Shown: piece by piece, positions 1-7,002 of the stretch
Numbering within the stretch: position 1 is the stretch's first letter
Layout: each line of letters starts with the position of its first letter
Assembly: GCA_023426005.1 (NCBI GenBank)
Contig: JAFABO010000117.1
Coordinates: 1-15,816 of the forward strand
Direction of reading: 5' to 3'
Length of the DNA stretch: 15,816 nt
Source: Bacillota bacterium
Lineage (GTDB): Bacteria > Bacillota > Clostridia > Acetivibrionales > DSM-1351
Notes under the pieces: model-generated
Database searches by the model: none
What the model was told of the DNA's origin: nothing
The model's input: the letters and a program-made list of their open reading frames with translations, nothing else
Position numbers and translations under genes: made by a program

Positions 1-23
1 ACATCCTGCAAAGTATAGATCAT
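1..23 (-). CDS. dhaL: DhaL, dihydroxyacetone kinase ADP-binding subunit (first codons only)
   Basis: Only about seven codons are inside the window, reading MIYTLQD from an ATG at 23-21. DhaL proteins often begin in this way. The ATG lies two bases after the stop of the upstream chimeric gene, and a GGGG-rich Shine-Dalgarno-like stretch sits about nine bases before it. In the phosphotransfer-dependent dihydroxyacetone kinase, DhaL carries the ADP cofactor and phosphorylates dihydroxyacetone bound by DhaK. The position directly after DhaK-derived sequence is the main reason for the call, because seven residues alone would not identify the gene. The rest lies beyond the window edge. Confidence 0.5.
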
Positions 24-25
24 CT

Positions 26-976
26 TTATGCACCCCTTACTCCTCCAACATTTACAAATGGAGTATATGCAGGCGCATCCAGCAATTCTAAAAGCTCATC
101 GTCAAGCTTCAGAATTGAAATTGAGGCGCCAACCATTTCAAGTGAGGTAGCGTATTCTCCTACAAATACCCGTACAGGCTTAATACCCTTTTCTGCTAAA
201 GCTTCATCAATATCCTTATATAAAATGAACAGTTCCTCCTGGGAGGTGGCTCCAAGCCCGTTTACAAGTATTGCCACCTCCTGGCCCTCTTTTATCGACA
301 GGTCTGCCAATATACCTGGCAGCAGAATTTTCGTTATCTCACGGCTTAAGGCAATACGCCCGCGCTTGACTCCCGGTTCTCCATGTATACCCATTCCGAT
401 TTCCATATCTTCTTCACCTATTTCAAATATTTTCTTTTCGGAACCAGGCAGCCAGCAAGAGGATAATGCAACACCAAAGGTCGCTGTATTTTCTATTGCT
501 TTTTCAGCAATTGCCATATCCGAGGAATACAGGGATATGCCCGAGACCCCTATAGCTTTGATTATGCCCTCGTCCTTAAGCTTATTGAATTCCGACATAG
601 TTTCCTCTATCGGTATTTCATAGCTTGGCCAATGAACATAGTATATGTCCACATAATCCGTCCTCAGCCTTTTTAAGCTGGCCTCCACTGACCTTCTGAT
701 ATCTGCGGGCCATAAATGTTCCTTATTTACCTTTGTTGCAAAAATACATTCCTTTCTTTTTCCTTCCAGGGCTTTGCCAAGGACCTCCTCAGAATGCCCG
801 TTGCCATACATTTCTGCGGTATCAAAGGTTGTTATGCCTTTTTCAAAAGCCTTCTGAAGCACTTTTATGTTGTCCTCATCACTGTTGACCTCCCAGGGGC
901 CTCCTCCCAATTCCATACATCCAAAGGTTACAATTGACACATTAAAATCTGTTTTTCCCAGCCTTACATATTTCAT
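26..976 (-). CDS. Chimeric gene: aldo/keto reductase N-half fused to DhaK C-half
   Basis: The 316-residue product joins two unrelated proteins. Residues 1 to about 148 are the first half of an aldo/keto reductase barrel, with the catalytic tetrad visible as Asp52 (FDTAEMYG), Tyr57, Lys82 and His115 (YVHWPS), ending at the GVSG strand. From about residue 155 (AIAEKA, then GVALSSC) to the end the sequence is the C-terminal part of DhaK: FEIGEEDMEIG, GIHGEPG with His198 (probably the histidine that binds dihydroxyacetone covalently), the VNGLGATS segment, and the DAPxxTPxxNVGG tail. The reductase lacks its C-terminal barrel and cofactor loops; DhaK lacks its N-terminal domain. Neither activity is expected to survive. 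The junction is near 510-540. The ATG at 976 fits the GAGGTG ribosome site better than the in-frame TTG at 982. dhaL follows two bases later, so the fusion may have arisen by deletion between a reductase gene and dhaK; an assembly error is also possible. Its total length equals a normal reductase, so automatic annotation may miss the fusion. Confidence 0.85.
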   Translation of the reverse strand: MKYVRLGKTDFNVSIVTFGCMELGGGPWEVNSDEDNIKVLQKAFEKGITTFDTAEMYGNGHSEEVLGKALEGKRKECIFATKVNKEHLWPADIRRSVEASLKRLRTDYVDIYYVHWPSYEIPIEETMSEFNKLKDEGIIKAIGVSGISLYSSDMAIAEKAIENTATFGVALSSCWLPGSEKKIFEIGEEDMEIGMGIHGEPGVKRGRIALSREITKILLPGILADLSIKEGQEVAILVNGLGATSQEELFILYKDIDEALAEKGIKPVRVFVGEYATSLEMVGASISILKLDDELLELLDAPAYTPFVNVGGVRGA

Positions 977-1003
977 ATCCAATCACCTCATCCTTTTGAT
1001 TAT

Positions 1004-1019
1004 TGTAAATTAATTTACA
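1004..1019. promoter_or_regulatory. Perfect 16-bp palindrome, candidate operator
   Basis: TGTAAATTAATTTACA is a perfect inverted repeat lying 28 bases upstream of the chosen ATG of the reductase/DhaK gene. Its size and position suit a homodimeric repressor site. I do not recognise the regulator. The same TGTAAA half-site recurs in the palindrome at 1132-1146. Confidence 0.45.
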
Positions 1020-1131
1020 CTTTCTAAAATATCTGGAACAATGAACATAGAAGTTATTTATTTTTTCTTAACGAATTTGAAAGTTATGAGTTATCACTTT
1101 TAAAAGCAGATTAATTGAGTAGTAATTTTAT

Positions 1132-1146
1132 TTTACACTGTAAAAA
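1132..1146. promoter_or_regulatory. Second palindrome with TGTAAA half-sites
   Basis: TTTTACACTGTAAAA has 7-bp arms around a single central C. It shares the TGTAAA half-site with the palindrome at 1004-1019, but with the half-sites in the opposite arrangement. It may be a second operator or a chance AT-rich palindrome. Confidence 0.3.
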
Positions 1147-1214
1147 TATAAACCAATCCAAAATTGACAATAACTATTTAAATATGTCTTTCTTACGGCA
1201 TATTTAAGTTTCCC

Positions 1215-1242
1215 TTAACTTTTTAATGTCTTTGGATATAAT
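1215..1242 (+). promoter_or_regulatory. Possible sigma-A promoter reading into the repeat
   Basis: TTAACT at 1215-1220 and a consensus TATAAT at 1237-1242 are 16 bases apart. Transcription would start near 1249 and run directly through the structured repeat. No plus-strand gene follows, so any product would be a non-coding RNA. The -35 match is only moderate and the region is AT-rich. Confidence 0.25.
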
Positions 1243-1356
1243 ATAAAAAAATACAACCCCCAATATCAGTTTCGTGAACATCGGCTTAAAGCCTTAATAT
1301 TCAACGATTCCCTGAAATTGAGAATTGTATTTTATTGAATCATTTTATTAATTTTT
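1241..1356 (+). repeat. 116-bp dispersed repeat, copy 1
   Basis: This segment matches 10249-10364 in the same orientation at roughly 90% by eye. It has partly palindromic ends: AAAATACAA at 1248-1256 pairs with TTGTATTTT at 1325-1333, and inside these CAGTTTC (1267-1273) can pair with GAAATTG (1314-1320) with one G-T wobble. A short GGCTTAAAGCC hairpin lies near the middle. Most differences between the copies fall in two inner segments that could face each other in the fold. It may be a MITE-like or REP-like element. It carries no open reading frame and lies just past the end of the nine-gene operon. Confidence 0.8.
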
Positions 1357-1430
1357 CCCACCAAAACTAAACATACGCTAAAATAAATAAAAGAAATCTT
1401 GCAATAACCCCCTCCCCCGAACGTGCTCAG

Positions 1431-1979
1431 CTAAGTATTATTTTCTATTTCTTTTAAATCCCTTTCATTTAGTCCATAAATCGGAATATCTATTCCTCTT
1501 TTATTCAACTCTTCTTTTAAAACCTTTATCAGCACTCCGGACCCACTCACTATTTTACATTGGTCAACAATCTCTGCCCACTCCTGTCCTGTTGATTTGG
1601 AACCTCCCCAGGGTCCGGTACAGGTGATATTTACACCGCAGGTCGGACTTCCCTCGATCCCGACAAATCCCAATACTCTAAAGCGGTCCGGGTTGGCGAA
1701 ATACTCTTCCATTTCCATTAAAGGTAATTCCAATGAGTTCTTACAGTGTTTCCGAAAAAAAGCATTATCAAACTGGTCACTTACATGCCCCCAACGTTTG
1801 GAGCCATATATAGTGAACTCAGGACAAGAAATCTGAATGAATTGTATTTCTTTTTCAATTGCCATTTTAAGAAGTTTTTTTCTCAGGGCAGTTTCTTTCT
1901 GCATATCTTCATTCTCATCCATAACCACTTTTGATGCGGTATTTAGAATACAGTGTGCCACAAAGAGTATTTTTTCCAT
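1431..1979 (-). CDS. TudS-like (CD3072-type, DUF523-related) putative desulfidase
   Basis: This 182-residue protein resembles the TudS/RudS desulfidases, [4Fe-4S] enzymes that remove sulfur from thiouracil or 4-thiouridine and release sulfide. Three conserved cysteines fit cluster ligands: Cys10 in AHCILN, Cys52 in SCPEF and Cys114 in SPTCG. Glu54 beside the second and Ser111 before the third occupy the positions of the catalytic acid and serine known for TudS (recalled from the family). NCBI names a close group after C. difficile CD3072. The start lies one base after the stop of the uridine-phosphorylase-like gene, with an AAGGAAG ribosome site inside that gene, so the two are translated together. 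It is the last gene of the operon. A desulfidase paired with a nucleoside phosphorylase suggests salvage of thiolated pyrimidine nucleosides; this substrate is inferred. Confidence 0.8.
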   Translation of the reverse strand: MEKILFVAHCILNTASKVVMDENEDMQKETALRKKLLKMAIEKEIQFIQISCPEFTIYGSKRWGHVSDQFDNAFFRKHCKNSLELPLMEMEEYFANPDRFRVLGFVGIEGSPTCGVNITCTGPWGGSKSTGQEWAEIVDQCKIVSGSGVLIKVLKEELNKRGIDIPIYGLNERDLKEIENNT

Positions 1980-1980
1980 A

Positions 1981-2730
1981 TTATTTTGCTTCCTTATCTG
2001 CTTCTATGATTGCCCTTAAAGCATCGCAGGCTACTTCAATGGTCTGACTGTTCATTTCTTCATAGGCCATAATTGCACCGGCTCTTACCTTTCGAATGGA
2101 TGCAATAACAAATAATGCCGATGTTTCCATTTCAGAAGCAACTACATTTCCCTGTCTCCAGGCCTCCCAGCGTTCTTTCAGACGGGCGCCCCCCGGTAAA
2201 CCGCCCGGGTCATGCTGCCCATAGAATGAATCTTTTGACTGGGCAATTCCTTCAATGTATTTTAAACCCGCTTTTTTTGCTGCTTTTGATAAGGCAGCAA
2301 CAATATGTCTGTCGGCAATGGCCGGATATTCAATTGGGATATAGTGAGGTGTTGTCCCTTCATCACGGACAGAACCGGTAATAACTGCTCCCCGCAGACT
2401 CATGTCCATACTGTCATCGCAGACCCGTCCGCATGTGCCGATCCTGATAAATGTATCTGCCCCACAGTGTATTAATTCTTCCACAGCGATGGATGCAGAT
2501 GGGCATCCCATTCCCGTTGAGGTCACTGAAACCTTTACACCGTTTAAATAGCCTGTCCATGTCTTGTGCTCACGATTATGGGCAACTAAAACCGGATTAT
2601 CAAAATGGGAAGCAATCACATCGGTTCGAAAGGGATCTCCGGGCAATAACACATAACGGCCTACATCCCCTTCCTTGCAGCAAATATGATATTGCTTTCC
2701 ATCCTTGTTTATTACCTCTTTACATTTCAT
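1981..2730 (-). CDS. udp: Uridine phosphorylase-like nucleoside phosphorylase
   Basis: The 249-residue product belongs to the NP-I (PNP/Udp) family, which cleaves nucleosides with phosphate to give free base and ribose-1-phosphate in the cytoplasm. Visible motifs are LPGDPFR at residues 29-35 (phosphate/N-terminal loop), STGMGCPSA at 71-79, RIGTCGRV at 96-103, the Udp-type KDSFYGQ at 166-172 and SEMETSALF at 199-207, which holds the ribose-binding Met-Glu pair. The Gln that contacts uracil in E. coli Udp appears conserved, but the neighbouring Arg does not, as seems usual for Firmicute members, so base specificity is open. The ATG at 2730 is preferred because AAAGGAGAT lies at ideal spacing; a longer in-frame start at 2757 would overlap the previous gene. 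It sits between the ECF ATPase and the desulfidase genes. Confidence 0.85.
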   Translation of the reverse strand: MKCKEVINKDGKQYHICCKEGDVGRYVLLPGDPFRTDVIASHFDNPVLVAHNREHKTWTGYLNGVKVSVTSTGMGCPSASIAVEELIHCGADTFIRIGTCGRVCDDSMDMSLRGAVITGSVRDEGTTPHYIPIEYPAIADRHIVAALSKAAKKAGLKYIEGIAQSKDSFYGQHDPGGLPGGARLKERWEAWRQGNVVASEMETSALFVIASIRKVRAGAIMAYEEMNSQTIEVACDALRAIIEADKEAK

Positions 2731-2743
2731 ATTTATATCTCCT

Positions 2744-3550
2744 TTAATACAAAGCATAGATTTTTTCTATCGCTTCTTCTAAAGTAACTACCTTTCCTTC
2801 AATACACAAATCATGACATAATCTGCTCACATATGGCTGCTTCAGCATAGCTTGTTCAAGCACATCAAAGTCCCAAAAAATCTCAGCCGGACTTCCTGTC
2901 TTAATAACTCTCTTATTAGCCATAACGATAACCTTGTCAAAATTATTCACAACAAACTCCATATCATGAGAAATGGTAATTACCGTTTTTCCTCTTTTAT
3001 GCAATTCCTTCAGAATATTGGATAACATCTGGTTTCCCAGCAGATCCTGGCCTGCCGTGGGTTCATCAAATACCATTACAGGACAGTCCGATGCTATAAT
3101 GGCTGCAATTGTCACAAATTTACGGGTAGACAGCGGTAAATTATACGGATTTTCATCTGCAAACTGGCCCATACCGGTAATTTGCAAAGCATATTCTACC
3201 TGTTTTTTCACTTGTTCCGCCGTCAATTTCATTTTTTTCGGACCAAATTCCACTTCCTGTCTTACAGTTGAATGAAAAATCTGGTCATCGGGATTCTGGA
3301 ACACATAGCCCACTACTCTGGAAACCTGAGCCGTCGTATGATCTTTTGTGTTCATATCACCAATCATAACTGTTCCTTTGGAAGGATAGGCCAAAGCATT
3401 AAGCATCTTTACCGTAGTTGATTTACCGGCACCGTTTTGTCCCACAATAGCAATATTTTCACCCTTTTCAATACTTATATTGATATTGTCAACTGCCAGA
3501 TAACCATTGGGATAGCTAAAGCTCACATTTTTTACTTCAATATATGCCAT
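2744..3550 (-). CDS. ecfA: ECF transporter ATPase (EcfA), with degenerate signature motif
   Basis: This 268-residue ABC ATPase is one of two that drive the ECF importer encoded by this operon. Walker A is GQNGAGKST at 37-45, the Q-loop Gln is at 85 within VFQNP, Walker B is VMVFDEP at 158-164 with Glu163, and the switch His is 195. The ABC signature, normally LSGGQ, reads LSTRK at 140-144. The ATP site formed by this signature and the partner's Walker A is therefore expected to be impaired, giving an asymmetric ATPase pair. The start codon overlaps the partner's stop by one base (TAATG) and a GGAGGG site precedes it. The C-terminal extension of about 40 residues after the H-loop region is typical of EcfA proteins. 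Confidence 0.9.
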   Translation of the reverse strand: MAYIEVKNVSFSYPNGYLAVDNINISIEKGENIAIVGQNGAGKSTTVKMLNALAYPSKGTVMIGDMNTKDHTTAQVSRVVGYVFQNPDDQIFHSTVRQEVEFGPKKMKLTAEQVKKQVEYALQITGMGQFADENPYNLPLSTRKFVTIAAIIASDCPVMVFDEPTAGQDLLGNQMLSNILKELHKRGKTVITISHDMEFVVNNFDKVIVMANKRVIKTGSPAEIFWDFDVLEQAMLKQPYVSRLCHDLCIEGKVVTLEEAIEKIYALY

Positions 3551-4416
3551 TATGCTGTCCCTCCGCTTTTCTTTACTAGATTGCGAAACATCTTAAAAGC
3601 CTGTTCCTGGGTAATTGGTATCTCGGTAAGGGGTATTCCTTTTTTCTTTAACAGATTGCCTAAAATAGCCATCTGTGGCAGCAATATGCCCTCATCCATT
3701 AATGTAATATCCGACAGCACTTCCTTGTTCTTACCTTTTCGGATCAGCTGCCCATCCTTTAAGACGATTACTTCATCCGCATATTCTGCAAGCAAATCAA
3801 TCTTATGCTCTACGAGAATAATTGTTTTTTGTTCCTCTTTCATAGTCCTAATAATCTTGAATACACTTTCCGTTCCTTCCGGATCTAACTGTGATGTCGG
3901 TTCATCAATAACCAGAATATCCGGTTCCAGTACCAATATGGCTGCTAAGGCAACACGCTGCTGCTGGCCGCCAGATAAATCGAAGGGATTTTTTTCCGCC
4001 AGATGAAGAATATCCGTTTTCTCCATAATTGACACAACCCTGCGTTCAATTTCATCTACCGGTACACCAAAATTCTCCAATCCGTAGGCAACCTCTTCAA
4101 AAACGGTATCTTTAACTCCGCTGATCTGGTTAAACGGATTCTGAAAAACATATCCGATCTTTAAGGATAATTCACCTGGCCCATATTCCACGGTCGGTTT
4201 TCCATTAATTAAAACCTCTCCCTGTAAATTACCTTTATAGAAACCAGGCGCAAAACCTCGAATCAAGGCGCAAAGAGTGGTTTTGCCCGAACCGTTGGCA
4301 CCTATAACCCCATAGAATTTTCCTTTCTCAATTTTAAAAGAGACATCCTTTATTGCGGGTTTTTCTGTCAAAGGATATTGGTAGGTAACATTTTTAAATT
4401 CAATTACAGAAGCCAT
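3550..4416 (-). CDS. ecfA: ECF transporter ATPase (EcfA), canonical
   Basis: The 288-residue product is the second energizing ATPase of the ECF importer. All motifs are intact: Walker A GANGSGKTT at 39-47, Q-loop Gln92 in VFQNP, signature LSGGQQQR at 147-154, Walker B ILVIDEP at 167-173 with catalytic Glu172, and switch His204. It is expected to pair with the adjacent ATPase, bind the coupling helices of the T component, and power uptake by the S component. Its start overlaps the end of the T-component gene by 13 bases, with a strong GGGAGG ribosome site inside that gene. This overlap and the TAATG junction downstream point to translational coupling and fixed stoichiometry. Confidence 0.92.
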   Translation of the reverse strand: MASVIEFKNVTYQYPLTEKPAIKDVSFKIEKGKFYGVIGANGSGKTTLCALIRGFAPGFYKGNLQGEVLINGKPTVEYGPGELSLKIGYVFQNPFNQISGVKDTVFEEVAYGLENFGVPVDEIERRVVSIMEKTDILHLAEKNPFDLSGGQQQRVALAAILVLEPDILVIDEPTSQLDPEGTESVFKIIRTMKEEQKTIILVEHKIDLLAEYADEVIVLKDGQLIRKGKNKEVLSDITLMDEGILLPQMAILGNLLKKKGIPLTEIPITQEQAFKMFRNLVKKSGGTA

Positions 4417-5195
4417 AAAGCAATCCTCCCTGCCATTATAAGAACCATCATTGCAATACCTATCGTCATGGCTTTTCCTTCATCCCCTGATTTTTTAACT
4501 TCTAAAATATGCGTTTTTTTACAGGGGACATCGAATCCTTTGGATTCCAGGGTTAAAACACGATCTTCACTGCTGATAATTGCTCCCAATACAAGAGGCA
4601 CCATGGAGGGAACGAAGGCCTTTGCACGTACAAACATGTTGCCTTCTGTTTCAACCCCCCTGGCTCTTTGCGCATTCATAATCGTTTTGGAATTGCGTCC
4701 CAACAAATCAATCATCTGCATAGTGGACATGAAAACATAACAAGCTTTATAATTCATTCCTGATTTTTCTAATGCCCTGGTAATTTCTTTATTTTCTGTT
4801 GTCCGGAATAGCCAGATAAATGCCCCTGCTATGGTCATAATGGACATACTTAAATAAATACCTGTCCTTAAGCCAACAGAGCAGATCCTAAGAAGTCCGA
4901 AGCGCCATAGCACATCTCCTCCCGGTACGATAAAAGTCTGAACTAAAAAAATAACCAGTGCGACAAACCCTGCTTTTTTTATTGCTTTTACGAAATTTCT
5001 GCCAATACCGCTCCTATTGGCTGCAATGGCCAATAGGAGGAACCAGGGGAACAATAGCAATGGCACACCCATAATATCAATGGATGACAGGATCAAAGAA
5101 GAAACGGAATAGAACAATACCAGCCACATTTTTGTTGTTGGATATAATGCTGCGATTCTATTATTTTTTTTAACTTGAAACTTTTCTATCCACAT
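4404..5195 (-). CDS. ecfT: ECF transporter T component (EcfT)
   Basis: This 263-residue membrane protein is the transmembrane scaffold that links the S component to the ATPases. Hydrophobic segments lie at roughly 24-60, 76-92, 104-130, 195-210 and 243-263. The two coupling-helix motifs of the family are visible: Ala-Arg-Gly at 178-180 (AQRARGVE) and a variant Ser-Lys-Gly at 218-220 (TLESKGFD) where Ala-Arg-Ser/Gly is usual. The ATG at 5195 has an AGGAG site. It follows the S-component gene by 27 bases and overlaps the first ATPase gene. A dedicated T component and ATPases in the same operon mark this as a Group I (solitary) ECF transporter, not one sharing a common module. Confidence 0.9.
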   Translation of the reverse strand: MWIEKFQVKKNNRIAALYPTTKMWLVLFYSVSSLILSSIDIMGVPLLLFPWFLLLAIAANRSGIGRNFVKAIKKAGFVALVIFLVQTFIVPGGDVLWRFGLLRICSVGLRTGIYLSMSIMTIAGAFIWLFRTTENKEITRALEKSGMNYKACYVFMSTMQMIDLLGRNSKTIMNAQRARGVETEGNMFVRAKAFVPSMVPLVLGAIISSEDRVLTLESKGFDVPCKKTHILEVKKSGDEGKAMTIGIAMMVLIMAGRIALWLL

Positions 5196-5222
5196 ATGTT
5201 TGCTCCTATTTTATAATACAGA

Positions 5223-5828
5223 TTATTTTTTCTCTTTAATATAATTTTCTCCGCAAGCAAATTTAATAAGTGTTCTTTCAGGTATAACTTTGATAATCAG
5301 ATAGGAGATTACGAATGAAATAACCCTGTCTACTACTGTGAACAAACCGTCACTGCCGATAACTGCCGCCCAGATATTTGCTCCGGCTGCCATTGCAGTC
5401 GCCGCAATAATTGAGGTTCCTCCGCCTGTTACGCCGCCGTAGACATATACGATAATCGGCGCCGCAACGATAATAGAAGATAACGCCATTAATATCATGG
5501 AAATAATCCATTTCCACCAGTTTGAGAACATGTTTTTTCTGGCTAGGAATCCGGTTACAAGACCAACCACTACACTGACCGGTATGAACGCAAAGTTAAC
5601 CGGATTTGCAATCCCTGTTACGATGTTGGTAACCAGACCGATTACCGCACCCACCCAAGGTCCGCACAGCATGGCTCCAAAAATTGTTCCGATTGCATCC
5701 AAATAGCAAGGTAATTTCAATAAGCTTGCCAGCTGACCGCCTACGAAGTTGACAGCTACTGCAACCGGGATGATCAGGATTGCTAGCATTGAGAAATCTT
5801 CTTTGATTGAACGTTTTTTGGTTGACAT
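5223..5828 (-). CDS. ECF transporter S component, CD3073-type
   Basis: This 201-residue integral membrane protein is the substrate-binding subunit of the ECF importer. About six hydrophobic segments are visible, near 13-29, 44-70, 78-96, 107-130, 140-157 and 165-181, with a positively charged N-terminus and C-terminus inside the cell. The region GGQLASLLKLPCYLDAIGT, followed by GPWVGAVIGLVTN, is typical of a group NCBI names after C. difficile CD3073. In that genome it neighbours a TudS-related gene (CD3072), matching the end of this operon. The ligand is not known to me. Its co-location with a nucleoside phosphorylase and desulfidase suggests a nucleoside or thiolated base. The gene begins 12 bases after the MFS stop, with an AGGGGG ribosome site. 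Confidence 0.85.
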   Translation of the reverse strand: MSTKKRSIKEDFSMLAILIIPVAVAVNFVGGQLASLLKLPCYLDAIGTIFGAMLCGPWVGAVIGLVTNIVTGIANPVNFAFIPVSVVVGLVTGFLARKNMFSNWWKWIISMILMALSSIIVAAPIIVYVYGGVTGGGTSIIAATAMAAGANIWAAVIGSDGLFTVVDRVISFVISYLIIKVIPERTLIKFACGENYIKEKK

Positions 5829-5840
5829 TTTCTTTTCCCC

Positions 5841-6989
5841 CTAAATTTGTTTTTTATTTATTTTCTGCGGAATACAGAGCGTCAAAACTGCAATGATTCC
5901 ACATAGAATACAAATACTGATATAAATATTAGAAATAGCACTCCTTCCGGATACACCACTGATCAGAGGTTGAGAAATTACACCTCCTAAATTCGAAGAA
6001 AATGTAATGATAGCAAATGCTGCTCCCGTATTGTTCGGAAACAACCGGCTGCTTTGATATCCCAAGGCGGGATATAACGGTGCAAATGCAGCCCCGACCA
6101 TTAACATGCCTGTCAGCTTCAAATAGGCATTCGGCATAAATACCAATATACAGGTTCCTGCTGCTGCCAAAGCAAAGCAATGAAAAGTAAGCTTCTCCAC
6201 ATTTTTAACCCTGCTGCTTAATAATCTTCCCAATATGCTAGCAAACCAATAAGTCGATAGAGCAATGGCTCCCAACTGGCTTGCATGGACCGAATCAAAG
6301 AATACCCCGGACCAGTAGGTAAATGCACTCTCACTCCCTGTCGAAACAATAATTGATAGCATAAGGAATATCAAATATGGATGTTTCAGCATCTTTAACA
6401 AGCCGATTGGTTCTTTCGCAGCTTCCTTTTCTTTTGGCTCTTCAAAAGGCATGCGATATACTACAAAACATGCCAATAAGCATAATACAAAAATAAAAAC
6501 ATAAACTATTTGATAACGATCTTTTGGAAGAATTTTTGCCAGTAATAACGGTGAAAGCATTGCGCCAATACTGAACAGCGCCTGATTAAATATCAGCTGC
6601 TGACCTGCTTTCTCCCTATTCACATCGGAAGTCAATGCGAACATAACGCTTTCCATTCCGCCAACACCAATACCATACAACAAAAACCCCAGTGTAATAA
6701 ATAAAATATTGTGTATCAAAGCAATGAAAAAAGCTCCTATGAACATGAGAAATATAGCAATTATCCCACTTTTTTTCCGCCCTACTCTGTCGGAAAACGG
6801 GCCAAAAAATAATACCATTAACATAGGTCCCGCATATAAAGCCCCGATCATCACCGCCATCTGAGCTTCTGATGCATGAAAGGCTGTAGTTATATTATTC
6901 ACCAACAACTGGTTGGAAGCATAAAAACATCCGTTAAAAAAAAATATAAAAAATAAAATGAAATTCACTTTTTTCTTTTGCTGCTGCAT
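5841..6989 (-). CDS. Major facilitator superfamily permease
   Basis: The 382-residue product has about twelve hydrophobic helices in two halves, separated by a charged central loop near 183-200 (FEEPKEKEAAKEP). The MFS motif A is present as GPFSDRVGRKK at 63-73 between helices 2 and 3. The specificity cannot be read from the sequence. It lies inside the operon, 13 bases after yjjW with an AAGGAGAT site, and 12 bases before the ECF S component. It probably moves a substrate or product of the same pathway, either as a second uptake route or as an exporter. Having both an MFS and a complete ECF importer in one operon suggests two different compounds. Confidence 0.8.
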   Translation of the reverse strand: MQQQKKKVNFILFFIFFFNGCFYASNQLLVNNITTAFHASEAQMAVMIGALYAGPMLMVLFFGPFSDRVGRKKSGIIAIFLMFIGAFFIALIHNILFITLGFLLYGIGVGGMESVMFALTSDVNREKAGQQLIFNQALFSIGAMLSPLLLAKILPKDRYQIVYVFIFVLCLLACFVVYRMPFEEPKEKEAAKEPIGLLKMLKHPYLIFLMLSIIVSTGSESAFTYWSGVFFDSVHASQLGAIALSTYWFASILGRLLSSRVKNVEKLTFHCFALAAAGTCILVFMPNAYLKLTGMLMVGAAFAPLYPALGYQSSRLFPNNTGAAFAIITFSSNLGGVISQPLISGVSGRSAISNIYISICILCGIIAVLTLCIPQKINKKQI

Positions 6990-7002
6990 TGGAAATCTCC
7001 TT

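Larger units (their letters stand above)
977..1430. other. Intergenic region between chimeric gene and desulfidase gene
   Basis: This 454-base, very AT-rich stretch separates two genes that both run on the minus strand. It holds the upstream region of the reductase/DhaK chimera (two palindromes with TGTAAA half-sites at 1004-1019 and 1132-1146), a possible plus-strand promoter (1215-1242) and one copy of the dispersed repeat (1241-1356). I see no coding sequence and no classical GC-rich terminator after the desulfidase gene. The folded repeat may serve as the operon's transcription end. Confidence 0.6.

Noticed and set aside
225..623. Long plus-strand open frame opposite the reductase/DhaK gene.
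   Set aside because: It is the antisense shadow of a well-supported gene, has no ribosome site and no recognisable protein features.
1380..1430. C-rich/G-rich stretch after the desulfidase gene as a transcription terminator.
   Set aside because: No stable stem with a following T-run could be drawn; it looks like a simple base-composition bias.
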